From the NCBI RefSeq assembly GCF_022682495.2, contig NC_071399.1:51514873-51578872 (forward strand): 64,000 bases of DNA, in the 5' to 3' direction. Of this stretch, positions 1 through 12,813 are shown in pieces (positions within the stretch are counted from its first letter, which is position 1; the number at the start of each line of letters is the position of its first letter). The notes under the pieces were generated by a model. It was not told the DNA's origin. It was given only the letters and a program-made list of their open reading frames with translations, and did no database searches. Position numbers and translations under genes: made by a program. The DNA is from Desmodus rotundus. Lineage: Eukaryota > Chordata > Mammalia > Chiroptera > Phyllostomidae.

Positions 1-1080
1 CCATAATTTGGAGACTAGTTGGAGTCAGAAGAAGGAAAGTGCAGACATAGCAAAAGATAAGACTGACAAAATTAGAGCCCAAGCTCCCAAACTCCCTTCA
101 TTCATCATTGTTTCCCAGGCAAAGAGAACAAGCCTACTGGCAAAAGTCTGATCAAAATGGTGCTTCCCACTCAATCCTATTGTTTCTAATTGCCTCAGAG
201 TGACCATTATTAAACTCATAAAGACAGAAGAAAAACAAAACTAGTGGATCCTTGGCCATTACAGCTTGTTGAAGAGTGGTTAGCTGACCGTCTCTAAGCT
301 GTTAGTTCCTTTGGGATCCTATTCAGCTTTAGAGCTAAAGCCAAAGCCACACTCTTTCTGAGAAGCCTCTAATCAATGACTGAGGACAAAGTATACCAAG
401 GAGTGTACATGAGTACAAGGCCTGGCTATTTCTGCCCAATATGAGCTCTTCTAGTGCATGATCTTTGCTCTGAAGCTTCCTGTTGAGTTAACAACGACTT
501 TGTCAGATGTGTATCATAGTCTGAGGTCTTTCCTGCCCAATCCCTTCACTATTTCATTTAGCAGATGTTAGTTTGGTCTACATCATAGTCAGAAGGCTTT
601 CCTTGACCTGCCATTTCCCTCTTCTTAGACAGGTATTACCCCCTTAAAAAATCTCTTGCACTGCTAATTCTGTCTCGGTATTCTGCTTCCCAAAGGACCC
701 AAACTGACACATTTATTGGTTGCAGGAACTGACTTGAGCGAAGATATCAGAAAGCCCACTAAGATTTTGAGAGCACTGTATTTATTGCAAGATGTACCCT
801 AAGGCTGGCCAACAACAGGCTATGGCTTGAACTCTGTTGAACTCCTAAAAAAATATCAGGTTACCAGAACCTTGATCCAAAATGAAGTGAGCTAAAATGG
901 TTGTGCAATTTCTAAGTAGAGAATCTTCCCTAATATCTCAGTCCGTAAGGGAAATGAATAAGGAATATTTTCCAAAGAAAATAGGCTGCCAGATAGGCTA
1001 ACCAAGGAATTAAATCCTCTTCATTTTCATTATTCCAGATCAAAAGAACTAGATTTGTGCTAAAGACCAGTGCCAATTAT
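1..1080. other. Non-coding, probable old interspersed repeat
   Basis: No credible gene is visible. Bases about 440-720 resemble the end of an old mammalian LINE or LTR repeat, with a passage on lists of the type 'tctgcttcccaaaggaccc' near 683. Two passages (about 500-560 and 565-625) look like diverged relatives of each other, both containing 'catcatagtc'- or 'tatcatagtc'-type wording followed by 'tttcct'. The repeat class cannot be settled by eye. The rest is ordinary AT-rich unique-looking sequence. Confidence 0.35.
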
Positions 1081-1921
1081 CTTTTTTCTTTTTCTTTTTG
1101 AAATCTGAGTTGCATTTATTTTCACAATATCAATGCTAAATTCAAAGTAGCAACTTCATTGAATCTAAATGTTAAGTGTTTCAAAAGTAAATGGCAATCT
1201 TAATTTTTTTAACTTATGAGTAGGACCTGCAAAAAGAGGTGGGTTATTTTATTCTACTTCTTGAGGAGAGCAGGCTTCAACCAGCACTTAAGTGCCATGA
1301 GCAAGCAAGGACAGCAAACAAGTGTCACTAGGAGTAATGCCTGTACACATCAAAATACCTACTTATTTCTACTTATATAGCAAGTCTATTATATTAAACA
1401 ATCAGAATAATGGAAGCTTACATCTCATGCAACAGAATTACTAAATTAACTATACATCTATTAGAAATTTTCAACCCCCACTCCCCAAATATTTCAGCAT
1501 ACCTGTCAAGTACTGCAGGACATTTAGAAAAACAGAAATAAACCACACACCCAGTCTTTGCAATTAAAAGTTTTCATAACATATAAACAGTGTTCAGATA
1601 CAAATTCTGAAATTCTGAACTAATCATGTTTTTTCCCAAATGTGATTTATGTAATCAAGGTGTCTTAGCCAAAGACAGGTCAAAGCTGTATGATATGTAC
1701 AAAGTGACAGTAGTGATATTCCAAATACAGATTTTCTTCCTATTATGTGACAATATAACTCTTTTTTGAGTGAACATATATTTGAAAGCTTAAGGCATAA
1801 ACAACCTTGTGAAGAAATTAATGTTTATTTAAAAATGTATCATCTCATAATAGGCCCCTGAATTTTCAAATTTACAAGAGAGAATACATTTACATTTCTA
1901 TGAAAGGCACAGGCTTTATGT

Positions 1922-1947
<26 letters not shown>
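1922..1947 (+). repeat. A26 homopolymer
   Basis: An uninterrupted run of 26 A lies inside the 3' UTR part of the SYPL1 retrocopy. Seen from the retrocopy's own strand it is a T run, so it is not the copy's tail. It may be an expanded UTR tract or the remnant of a small insertion. Confidence 0.8.
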
Positions 1948-1954
<7 letters not shown>

Positions 1955-2472
1955 CCCACCAATTTACTGTAAAAGCCATTACTTTTATTAGAAACAAATA
2001 ATGCTTTTCAAGATGTTGTTAATAGGTCATAGTATAGATGTACATTTCACACAGTGTACTTTTCTCCCTTTAATTATATTCTGGTAGGAGGTAGAATATC
2101 TCCTGGTTATGGGAAGCAGAAGTATTTGGTGGATGTTGTAAGCTGGTCTCCTTGTACATAAACCATGCGTTTCCTCCCCAAAGTATCATACTCAGAAAGC
2201 TGAAGATCACAGATACATTTAGAGATCCCATACTAGTCACAGAGCCAAAATAACACATCATTTCTTGAGAATTACAAGGTGCAAGTTCCTGGACAATATT
2301 GTGACCGGCAGCTATTTTAATATCTGTAAGAGCTTTAGCCCAGGCTGAAGTGCTCACCAGCCAAAAGAAAATGGCAACAAGAGTAACAACAAAGTCAGTC
2401 ATGGGAAGTTTTCAATTACCCCCATACAGGTTTATGTAACAAACACAGAGGAGAAGAGCAGCAATGAAGTAG

Positions 2473-2652
2473 CAGGGGTGTCCAACCTGCAGCCCAGGAT
2501 GGCTACGAATGCAGCCCAACCCAAAATCATACATTTACTTAAAACGTGAGATTTTCTTGTGATTACATGTCACAATGTACTTAAGGTATGTCCCAAGACA
2601 GCTCTTCTTCTTCCAGTGTGTCCTGGAGACTCCAAAAAGTTGGACACCCCTG
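2473..2652. mobile_element. Non-autonomous hAT-like DNA transposon (180 bp)
   Basis: The element has perfect 14-base terminal inverted repeats, CAGGGGTGTCCAAC at 2473-2486 and its reverse complement at 2639-2652. The CAGGGG ends are typical of hAT-superfamily elements. It sits inside the coding part of the SYPL1 retrocopy: codons for 'AQSYVRFAAFIF' are read on one side and 'YFIAALLL' on the other, which join in the parent protein. No 8-base target duplication is visible (tgaagtag versus ttggaaga), so it has decayed or was lost. It encodes nothing. The family name is not assigned. Confidence 0.7.
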
Positions 2653-3130
2653 TTGGAAGATAAAAGCTGCAAACCTAACGTAGGATTGTGCAGAAGGGGA
2701 TAATCTCCAGCAAGAACATGCTTTTTCCAATCTATACCACACTCACTTACACTGGGAAGTGCCTGAAATGATGCCTGATTCAACCTGAATGGATGACCAA
2801 AAAAATAAGTGTAACTGTTTTATTGTCAAATTCGTTTTAGTCGAACATCTCACTAGAATTTCTGTTTTTGCCCTTACAACCTCCACAGCTGGAAAAAGCA
2901 AAGATAGAAGCAATCCTCTAGAGGACCTTGATGAAGCTGAGCCGCTCCTTGAGTGGATTAAGGTTGAGCTGGAAAGAGGGCAACTTCTGAGGGAAGGAGA
3001 GAGCAACAACCAGGACTTTGGGGCAGAGGAGGGAGACTGAGGAGACAGAGCAGTCGCTTCCAGCAGACAGTGAGGAATGGCAAGAGGGGCAGCTCCGTGA
3101 GGGGGGCCCAGGAGGCTGCCAGGCAGAGTG

Positions 3131-5261
3131 GACTCTTTCTAGATGAAAGTTTTTACTGATCCTTCTGCATTATTGTGTTTGGATCTGGCACACTTGTTTA
3201 GCTATAGGCTGCTGTGCCATAAGAATCTACACTAAGACTTGATAGAGAAAATTACAAACCACCCAGAGATTGGAGATTTGGTGCTCGCTATGGTAACCAG
3301 TGATCCTGTGGATTTGTTCTCCCTGAGAGATTGGGTAAGGACATTTTACCTACAGTGTCTTTTGGGGAGGAACAGTGTCTGCAGATGGTGGGGAGCCAAG
3401 GAGAGGTGCTCTGACAAACACTCCAGCAGGCCATCCCCAGACAGGCCCAACTTTCTCCTACACCTTCCACAGTGGAGGCTGAAAACAGCAATGGATTTTT
3501 GCTTTGTCGATGTCCTTTGCTGCTGAGACAAAGGGGAAGTCTTCTGGGGAAGCTCCTGAGATGTCTTCCTTTGTAATAAAAGGAGAGAGGAACACACAGA
3601 GAAGTCTATTCTGTACCCCCACATTCCTTCTGAGAATACAGTCATGTTAACACTTGCTATCTGGAGCTGTAGTAGCTGTCTTGTGACAATGAGAAAGCAG
3701 GAGAATGTCAGAAACACAAATCCAGGCCCCAACATCTGGAACTACCCACTCCAGACATCTTGTTGGGTAAACGAAAATGTTTTTAGGATTTCAGTCATTG
3801 CCTGTTGAGTTTTCAGTTACCTGTAACTGAATGTGTGCTGACTGATCTAATCTCAGGCTTCTTTGAAAGAAATATTTCAATAATCATTCTTACATGAGTG
3901 TCTCTAGTTATTTTTGTTACTCATGTATATGCATCCAAAATTTAAAAAAATTAAATATATCTTCACAGTGATCACATAAAATATTAGAAAGTAAATAAAA
4001 TGATTAGATTTTGAGCTCTATTGCCATAAAGTTTCATGATTACTAGTTAAGAAACATACCATCTATTCCAAATCACTGGATCAGTTGAAAATGCTAATAA
4101 AACATCCAGTCCTATGCATGAGATCCAATAGACTGTGCCTTGAGATAGTTTTGAGATATGTTTCCAGTCTTGTAGATAGTGGATGTAGCCAAAGCCCAGC
4201 AGCAGGACTTAGTCCCTGGTACTGGAAGAGGACCTTCTATTTAACCTACCTGCCACTGGATCCCTCTACCATTTTGCCGCATGAGAAGGATAGGGCTCAA
4301 TAGGTACCAAAAAAAAAAAAAATGGTATAATGTATTCCTTCCAAGCATCTCTAGGGACTGGTGAGAGCCATCTGGGACACTGACTTTCTAATCCCTAATA
4401 TTCATTTGGCATCATCCAGTGTGATACACTAATTTTCCATATAACAATCTGGGGTCCAGAATTGTGGGGATGGCTTGCTAAGTTCACTTTGCTACTTACT
4501 GACAGAGCAGGGGTGGAGAGTTAAACCCAGGTGTTTTGCTATCTGTCAATACCTTATTTACTGAAATTTCTTTCCAAATGTACAAGAACAAAAGTGATAT
4601 CTTCTTTTGTCTCACTCCTTACAAAATATCTAACCCAGAGCTGTCATGACCATATCTAATAGGTGTTCAGAAAGGTTTTTTTTTTTTTTGAAGAAAAGAG
4701 GGAAGGAAGGAAGGAAAGAAAGAAATAAAAGGGTAAGGACCATAGTGTAGAAATGGAAGACTTGCCTTGTGGAAGCTAAAATCAGACTTGGGAATCCACA
4801 CTTGTTAGAGATTTTTTAATTCCAAATTATCGCACTGAAATGAAGCAATCTATTGCCACACTATGATCCTTGGACATCACAGAAACTTGATACTTACTTA
4901 ATTGACTCTTTATGGGGTCAAAACTACCACAGACATACATATTTAAATTTCTTTGCTTTTGAACAGTCACTGGAAGTGAAGGTTTCTAAAAATAGTGTTA
5001 ATGGGAGGAGATGAAGAATCTTACATTTCTCAGAAGTACGAAAGAAAAGAAAATGCTACCAATAATCATTATATATGAGTTAATTAATTAATTCAATAAG
5101 CATTATAGAGCATCTACTACCTGCAAGTGAATAATTAGCATTGTGGGGGACTCAAAGGTGAACCAGACACAATATCTTCCTGCTCTCAAAGAGAATAATG
5201 GATAAGACTTGGATGTCTATATCTAACAAATAATTGCATTACAAAACTATATAGAGCTATA
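3131..5261. other. Non-coding, mostly unassigned
   Basis: No gene is supported. About 4440-4560 looks like a weak antisense MIR ('cagagcaggggtggagag' followed by 'ttaaacccaggtg'). A T10 run at 4677-4690 is followed by a short (GGAA/GAAA)n purine tract at 4695-4730. About 5070-5200 contains a 'catctactacctgcaagtga'-type passage found in old mammalian interspersed repeats, class uncertain. The open frames here are short and show no recognised domain. Confidence 0.4.
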
Positions 5262-5264
5262 GAT

Positions 5265-5312
<48 letters not shown>

Positions 5313-5330
5313 TACAGATAGATATAGATA
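5262..5330 (+). repeat. (GATA)n microsatellite
   Basis: About twelve uninterrupted GATA units are followed by degraded units (tatacagatagatatagata) up to about 5330. The open frame on the opposite strand, rich in Ile-Tyr-Leu-Ser, is only a product of this repeat. Confidence 0.97.
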
Positions 5331-7595
5331 CACACACGCACTTGTGAGCTCCCAAGAGAGGGCAAGTTCACAGACTTGGCATTGAGCCTTGGAGGGTGAG
5401 TGTCTCTAGCTCAGTGGATTCTCCCTCACCCACCCCTGAGATTTTGATGGTGCTTACTAGGCTTATATTGCCAGCCTGTTTTGACTTGGTAGAAGTTCTG
5501 TGATAGCAAATAAAAGACTCTGACCCAGCCTAGAGATCTGGGGTTTGTAGGAGGGTGAGACATGAGAATGGTCAGGAAAAATTTCCCTGAGAATGTGAAA
5601 TTTGAGGTGACAAGAGGAAGATGAGCAGGAGATAACTGGGTGAAAGAAGAACAAAGGACATTCAACTCAGAATGTATCAGAAGGGAAAACAGCACATCTG
5701 ATGACTTAAAAGCTAGGCAGCAGGACTGAGAGCAGAAAGGGAAGGGAATTTAGGGTGAGACAAACCTGGGGAGGTGGGCAGTGCCCTCAGAAGACATGCA
5801 AACAATATTTGTCTTTATCAGAAAAGAGGTGGAAAGCCACTGAAGTATTTTATTTAGGTGGAGTTTTATGTGTATTTTAAAATGTTTGTTAGTGAGTTAA
5901 GACTGAGATTATTTATTTAACCTCCAAGGAATGCTAGTAATACAATAGTTCTCAGAGAACTTTCCTTCTCCAGATTTGATGGTCTAAAAAAATCCCTCGG
6001 GTTCCCTTTTGTGTTCATCATCAGCAAACACTTGAGGAGCACTGACGTGACCTGGTTTCTGACCTGGGCTGTGTTTGTATAATGACAGATTTAATATATG
6101 CTGGCTCACGGCATCGATGCTTTATCAGGAAAAATGGAAAGTTATTCTGGGCTGAGAGGGTAAAGACATCAGTTTATGGAAAAGAGAGACTCCTTATGCA
6201 CATATTCTATAAACTACAGATCAAAAGCCAGAAGAGGAGAGCCAAGCATGAATAATGAAATCACACATCCAAAAGCCCGGATGGAGTCAAACATTCTGAC
6301 GGTTTCTTTTTAAGGAAAAGTTTACCTTGTGTTAAATGCTTGAAAGATAAGTGCTCTGAAGAAAGAGCAAGATAGCTATCACATTTAGTGAGATAGGTGA
6401 ACTTTCAAAATTGGGTTCATTTAAATAGCATGCCCTAGAGTATTCCATCAGACAAGGAGGGTCACAATGGCTTCCACTGTATTTGAGGGGCACCTTAATC
6501 TCCAACAATTTACTTCTTCCTTAATATCTGGTGGTTAGGGACTGAGCTGACCTTACCTGAAGATTTTACTTTGGACAAAAAACCCAACCCCACATTCTAA
6601 CTAAGAAAACTCCCAATGTGGTGGAATTGTCAGAAAAGCCACAATCATGCCCCATTCACTTCCCAACATATTAAGCTTCATCCCTGCCTTCTCTCCACAC
6701 TCATTTCTAAATAACTGCTGATGCTTAGGTGGGGGGTTGGTCTGGTACTATCCCAGTTTTAGTACTGAAAGTCCTGCATACAAGGTGACCCCCAACCCCC
6801 ACAGTCTTAAAACTGAAAAAGGCCAGCATTCATGCTGCCTGTCACATACCAAACCCAATAAGCATAGACAGGGATTGAATCTTTATGGGTACTTTATTCA
6901 GATGACTGGCAACCTAAGAAGACAGTGGGTTCATACCCTAACAGACTGTCTTAAATTCCATTTTAAAGTGGCCTTTTTTATAAGGAGAACAAAGTGTAGG
7001 TAAAGAGTTTGGAATTCAGGGAAAAGTTAACTGGATTAAGTAAACTGTAGCATTCTCTCCCTGGGCAGTGCTGTTGAGCTGTGCCCCAGACAGTGGTCTT
7101 TAGCTGCGTCCTAGGTGGTGGTCATCTCAATCTGGAGTGCTGTGAGTCAGATACCATCTTGAATTGCTTGCAAGTCTTCCTGAGGCACAAAGGTGGAACT
7201 GCTTATGATCTCCTGGAATCAGGGTGGGTCATACCTTCAGTTCCTGGAATAATAGCTTTTACATGAATTGATTACTAAGCTTATTAGCTATGAGTAAAAC
7301 TAAAATTTTCCAACTCTTGAGTCCCCTATCAGTCTTAGGCAAACTGACATGTTCAGTCATCCTACCAAGTTGACGAGTACTCTCTGGTAAACACATAAAG
7401 TGACCTGTTTGCATCCCTCACACTTGACCTCTTAGCAGGTGGAGATATGGGTTAGCTCCTGTGCTTCCAGAGCACTCTTCACTCCCATGGCTTGCTTTCT
7501 TCTTCCCTCTCTCACTTCTTCTTCCTCTTCTAACCAAAGGTTACTGTTTCTCATGAGTCTGCCTTAGCCTTGTGTTTCCTCTCTCTCCACCTTTA
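5331..7595. other. Non-coding, unassigned; possible minus-strand LTR
   Basis: No gene is recognised. About 5700-5880 has wording common in old mammalian repeats (a passage about a remaining purine-rich region followed by 'gtggaaagccactgaag'). About 6840-7440 could be an old minus-strand LTR: an AATAAAG signal read on the minus strand lies near 6890 and the left edge begins TGTCACATACC, but no matching edge or target duplication was found. The remaining sequence shows nothing I can classify. Confidence 0.3.
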
Positions 7596-8048
7596 TCCTT
7601 AGTGTGTCCCCAAATTCATGTCTTCTTGAAACCTCGGAATGTGACTTTATATTTAGAACTGGGGTCTTGATAGATGTAATTAGTGAAGATGAAGTGGTAC
7701 TGGGTTAGAGTGTACCCTAAATCCAATAGGACTGGTGTCCTTATGAGAAAAGGAGAGGACACACAAAGATAGACAGAGACAGAGGGAAGAAGCCATGTGA
7801 ACACAGAGACTAAGACTGGAGTGACATAACTGCAAGCCAAGGAACTCCAACAATTGCCAGCAACTATCAGATGGTCAGAAGAGGCAAGGAAGCATTCTTC
7901 TTTAGAGCCATCAAAGGGAGTATGGCCCTAATAACAACTGGATTTTGGAATTCTAGCCTCCTGAACTGTGAGAGAACAAATTTCTGCTGTTTCATGCATC
8001 CCCACGTTTGTGCTAATTTGTTACTATAGCTCTAGGAAATCAATACAC
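7596..8048 (+). mobile_element. MLT1-type LTR (MaLR, ERVL-MaLR)
   Basis: The sequence follows the MLT1 LTR from end to end: 'gtgtccccaaattcatg' near the start, 'ggtgtccttatgagaaaagg' in the middle, 'gccatgtgaacacag' after it, and 'cctcctgaactgtgagag' with 'ctaatttgttactatagc' at the end. This is an old, diverged solo LTR in plus orientation. It has no coding capacity. Confidence 0.85.
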
Positions 8049-11000
8049 ACCCTACTTAAGTAATTTTATTTAATCCTAGTGGTTTCAGTTCCATCTACCT
8101 GTGACATCTAGTTCTTAAGACCTAGCCTGGAGCTATCTCCTAAGTTCTAGATCTGTGTTTCCAAACACCTGCCAAAGCAGCAGGAGCAGTGGGGCTCAGT
8201 GTCCTACATGTACTGTCTGTATAATAGCTTCTACTCTGAATTTATCTCTTCCACACACCTGCTCTCCCCTCAATAATTTTTTACCTAGGTTAGTGGCATC
8301 ATCAAACACCTTCCTCCCCAAACTCAAATCTTCATTATTTCTCCTCCTCCTCTTTCTACATTTATCTGCCCATCAAAACCTCAACATTTCTCCCTTAGAA
8401 ACCTCTCTCTGCAGAATATTGGGTGAAGAAGAGGGTGTGTCCCGCTAGAGTCAAGTGATCTTGACAGGTCGGTTTCAGACTGAGGCAGTGGGCAGGTTGT
8501 GGGGTGATCCAGCCCACAGCCAGACTGAGTGATGGATTTGCATGAATTTCTGAGGATATACCCTACATATCACTGGTTTCACTAGCCTATGATTACAGAA
8601 AGAGGTAGTACTTCCCTTTTATAATCCAAAGTATTGTGGCAGGAGACCTCATCCTGCTTGTCTACAGGACACAGGTCTTTCTCAAAGTGTCTTTGTGTTA
8701 TTTCCCGAAGTCCCTAGAGGGATGTCTCATCCGTGTTCCAAATCAAACTGGTACCTGCTGGCATCATAACGTGTGTTTATCAGGGCCATTTTGGCCATGT
8801 GTGCTCAGAGGCCATTACAAATTAGCTTATGCAAGAGAAGAGAATAATTGGCTCCTTTTTTAAGAGAGATGCTGAGGATCTTCATGTGACTGAAGTAACA
8901 ATGGAAGGGATAGGGCCTCAATGACCAGAACCAGTGCTCGGTGCTTCCACATCACTTCTGTCCTCCTATCTCTCATTTCTGCTGTCTTTACTCTTCTTTA
9001 TGTACTGGCTTTCTTTTCTCTCCTTGATCACATGGCATAGAACATGTCTATCTAAATCAATCCCAGGGGGAACTCAGATGAACTCTGTATGGGTCTCACA
9101 CCCATGCCTGGGGCTGATCATTGTGTCCAGTGTAAGAGGGCACTATGACTAGCCAGGACAGGTTCATGTGCCCATTTCTGCAGCTAGAAGGCAAAGTCTG
9201 TTACTAGGAGAAAGTGAGTGGCAGCCAAAATCAATGGTTACCACCAGCCCTTACACAAATGTCTTTCTTTGTTGTTCCCTCCTGTGTCCATTCCCACTGC
9301 CTCCAGAGTTACATGGTAAAGCCTTGCCACTGCCATGGTCGACATGAGATAGCACAGGGGTACTGTTTAAGGCCCAAGTGAAAAAGTGCATCACCAAGGA
9401 GGCAAGAAGGGCATTATGTCCTGAGAAAATGCATAGTCTAATACCCAAAGACACTTAGTGAACTCAGCAGTTATATCTGCCAAATAATATGAGAGGAAGT
9501 AAGATGAAGTAAGATAGTGACAACATCCAGGGTGTGCATCTAGGTGATGAGAATGGGAAAGTTACTAGAATCAGGAAGGTCAAGGACTGTGTGCCAAAGC
9601 TGGCCTTATAGACTGCTGTTCAATTAGCACCAAGTGAAATAGAGAGTTGGGAACTCAGAGATTAAACCAGACAGTGAATCTTATTGGCCAGGATGGCTTT
9701 TGAAAGGTGAGTGTGTCCTTACAGGGCTGAATAATCCAAGTGAATAAGCCAGTTGGCTCTAAACAGATTCAAGATTCTGTAACTTTAGAAGCCCTGACTC
9801 CTCATGTCTGTCACAAAGCAGCAGGTCATGGGGGCTCCCCTGGAATCCCATTGCAAGTGTTTGCCTTCTGCGTTCAGGCCCCGTTGCCACTTCTTATCAG
9901 CAACAACAGGGCAGCACAATGACCCACTGGATTAAGGACTGCAGAAGCCAGGTGGATGAAAGTGGAGGTGTGAGTAGCACCGCTTGCTCCTGAAGTGGGG
10001 GCCCTGGGACCACTCTTTGGCCTGGGTCAGCTGGCACAAAATGTGAGGCTGGTGGTTCTGCACAGCCCATCTGGTCCAATGAGTCTGAGACTGTTGGCCC
10101 AGCCTTTGCCTGAGCCTTGACTGCAGCATGTCAATGGAGCCAAAGTTAGCAGCCAAGGCTGCTTAAAGAGACCATTTAGACTTACATTCACTTGTGGTAT
10201 GAAATACAAATGACTATTTGCTGAGAATGGCTTGGGGAATAGAAGTTTGTGTTTTGACAGAGTATAATTAACACATCATCTACACAAAACCCAAAGATGG
10301 ACCCCGCAGCACCACTGTGATTACTCCTAGGAAATGCACTGTAATTGTATTGTCCCATGCAAATGCACTGGGACAAGTGTTTATGTGTCTGGATGAATGT
10401 CAAGGCAGATTAAGAAGTGCTTATGCCAGAGGCGGCTTCCCTGACCAGCATTAAGAGGCAAGAGGTGAGAGAAACTAGAAGGGGCTGGTTAAGTAAGTAA
10501 TTCCTCATCTATACAATACAATATACAACAGAACATGATGAACAATTGGGAATTATATCACAGAAGCTCTTATAACAATATGGAAGATTTCCACAAGATA
10601 ATGTGAAAAGAGCAGAATATAAAAACTGAGGAAACATTGTAATTTTAGGACCCTCAAATGTTTATTACTTTGTTGGCTTTTTTGGTATTTCCAAAATTTC
10701 TTTTTGAACCTGGGTTACTTGTATAAGAAGAAAATCTCAATTGCATTATTTGAAAAAACACCATGTAAAGGTCAGAAGGACATTTTTCAAGCTAAGAGAT
10801 TTCTTTTTAATTATTGCTACCCTTTCCATCCCATTCCCTAGCACTGAATCCTTCCCAGGAATATGTCAAGTCAGGAAATCCTTTCCCCTTTTCTGCCCCT
10901 ATGAGGGGACAGAACGTCCCAGGGTCTAATCCCATATGAGAGACACACACAGTAAAATCCCACACATACACACACAGTAAAGAGAGAGTCATCTCAATGG

Positions 11001-11405
11001 GAACTTGAAAAATAAACTCTTTAACTTAATGGTGTTCTATAAAAACTGATTATAAAAGAAATATGTGAATTATAACAAAAGCAACAGCACAGTGGCTGGC
11101 CATCTGTTATGAATGTTGTAGAGGAGATTTCTGGAAGGAAATTGAGCTAAATTATCTCTAAGAACTCCTCTGAATTCCAAATTCTGTGAAATACATGTGA
11201 GCTATAATAAAAGGAAGTATGGGGGGTGGTGAGAAAACACTCTTTTAAATGGTTGGGACATGACATATATTTTCCTTCAACATACACTCTGTGACTTGTG
11301 GCACCACTACCAGCCTCACATTGGTAAACTGGACCTTTTATTATGTTCCAAAAAACTCATCCTGTTCATAGTTTCTTTCTCCCTGAAGAAAACCTGGTAT
11401 CTGTA
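8049..11405. other. Non-coding, unassigned
   Basis: No gene, RNA gene or confident repeat is seen. The open frames are short and without domains. About 10490-10660 has a LINE-like passage (a line of A-rich text with 'aacaatatggaag' and 'gtgaaaagagcagaatat') that I cannot assign. A low-complexity CA-rich patch lies at 10940-10980. Confidence 0.4.
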
Positions 11406-11406
11406 T

Positions 11407-11412
11407 GTATCT

Positions 11413-11481
<69 letters not shown>

Positions 11482-11484
11482 TCC
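11407..11484 (+). repeat. (CT)n microsatellite
   Basis: A long CT tract with three short interruptions runs from about 11407 to 11484. It generates the Ser-Leu and Arg-Glu repeat open frames on both strands, which are not genes. Confidence 0.97.
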
Positions 11485-12569
11485 CTTGAATAGTTCTGAT
11501 GGTGACCCCTCCCTTCCCTCTCCCAGTCTGCACAGCCTGAATTGTGGTGAAGCTTAACCACCAGATGCTCAAAGGACAGCATCCTCTCTGAAAGGGCTCA
11601 ACATCCCTCTGTCGCATTCTTCTTCTCTTCCTCCCTGGCAGAGGCATTAGATCCCACACAGCTGGGGCAGCTTCTCGGTGGACAAGGCAATGGAAAAGAG
11701 AGCAAGCTCTGGCAGGGTAGTGCCTCACACCATACTATGTATCCATTTCAGGCCAAATATGTTCATGTATAGTATGTGTGGGTTTTAGGAGTTATTAATA
11801 GAGCTAAACAGGATTTGTTTTTTCCTGGCATGTTTGTGTGAAAGGAAGGAAAAAGAGTGAACTGATACTGGCTGGAAGCCAAGAGGCACATCTTACCTCA
11901 TCTCACTCTTCTTAAGCACTCCATTCTACAGGGCAAGGATGGTGACTCTCAAATGCCTTGCCCAGCATTACTGGACAGCAAGTGGCAAAGCAAGGGTTAG
12001 AATCGGATTTGTCCATTTCTTACAGTTTATTTAGCCTATTGGAAAATATAAGATTTAAAATTTTTCTTTCAGGTGTCACATCACTTGAAAAAAAGTGATC
12101 AGTGGATACAAAGGTTATACTTGTACCTCAACATGATTTCAGTTTAAATTTCAAGTTACATGTCATTAAATTGTATAATTTAGAATATGATCATACTTCT
12201 ATATTAACAAGGTAGTCACACTCAGTAATGCTTACAAATGAACGTAAATGAGCCATTTAATTTAAACAAGATAATTCAAATATTTACTTTGCCTAAAGCT
12301 CATAAAATGCCATTTTATTAAATCATGTTTTTATTTATGTAAGATGACTATCATATCAAAGCTATTTTACTGTTATAGCAGTTAAAATGGTATAATGTAT
12401 TATTATCAAATTATAAACATAATGAAAATACTTTTTAGAATACAGTATATTTGACTACATGAATTTTTACTCATTTCATAAATACCAATGAAGCCTCCAT
12501 TAAGTTCTAGGAATCTGGGAAGCAACAGATACCCTCCACTGTGCAATTGAAGGGAGACAGAGATTATGG
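11485..12569. other. Non-coding, unassigned, AT-rich
   Basis: No gene is seen. About 11925-12010 has a possible antisense MIR-like passage ('gcaagtggcaaagcaagggt'). From 12040 to 12480 the sequence is AT-rich and shows no repeat I recognise. Confidence 0.4.
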
Positions 12570-12799
12570 GAGGCTGGATAACGTCCCCCCAATGATATCA
12601 GGTCTTAATCTCTGGAACTGATAAATGTCACCTTACCATTCACCCCAAGGGAGAGGGTCTTCGTAGATGTGATTAAGCTAAGAGTCTTGACATGGGAAGA
12701 TTATTCTTCTAAAAGGGAAGCAGAGGGAGATTTTGACCCAGTCTCACTGAGGAGAAGGTGATGAGAAGATGAAGCAGAGAGAGGTTGGCCTTGAAGATT
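12570..12799 (+). mobile_element. MLT1-type LTR, first part (split by RPSA retrocopy)
   Basis: This is the 5' portion of an MLT1-like LTR: 'ggctggataacgtcccccc', 'gtagatgtgattaagctaag' and the following GC-poorer block match the LTR layout. The LTR is broken by the RPSA retrocopy and resumes at about 13846. The joined order of the two parts is that of a single LTR in plus orientation. Confidence 0.75.
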
Positions 12800-12813
12800 G
12801 AAGTGAAGCAGCC

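Larger units (their letters stand above)
1081..3130 (-). pseudogene. SYPL1: SYPL1 (pantophysin) processed pseudogene, interrupted
   Basis: This is an intronless retrocopy of synaptophysin-like 1, a four-pass MARVEL-domain vesicle membrane protein. Read on the minus strand, the 3' half (2402 down to 2070) translates to a peptide with 'TDFVVTLVAIFFWLVSTSAW' and 'GNAWFMYKETSL', typical of the last two membrane segments and tail of the family. Upstream, 2783-2653 carries the 'LNQASFQ' and 'GIDWKKHVLAGDY' region, and 3000-2790 carries the N-terminal 'PLKE..SFIKVL' stretch. Frameshifts and stops separate these blocks. A small DNA transposon (2473-2652) splits the copy in the middle of a membrane segment. 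The lower-coordinate end is 3' UTR, ending in a broken poly-T run at 1081-1099, which is the A-tail of the copy. A 26-base A run lies inside the UTR. No clean target-site duplication was found. It cannot encode the protein. Confidence 0.85.

Noticed and set aside
2070..2402. A 110-codon open frame resembling a four-pass vesicle protein
   Set aside because: It is the C-terminal part of the SYPL1 retrocopy, with its N-terminal part frameshifted and split by a transposon.
5262..5330. Regularly spaced repeats, possible array
   Set aside because: They are simple GATA units without spacers. CRISPR arrays do not occur in a mammalian nuclear genome.
6840..7440. Possible minus-strand LTR
   Set aside because: A poly-A signal and one plausible edge are present, but no second edge or target duplication could be found. 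It was kept only as a note.
11260..11728. Open frames rich in Ser-Leu or Arg-Glu
   Set aside because: They are translations of the (CT)n microsatellite.
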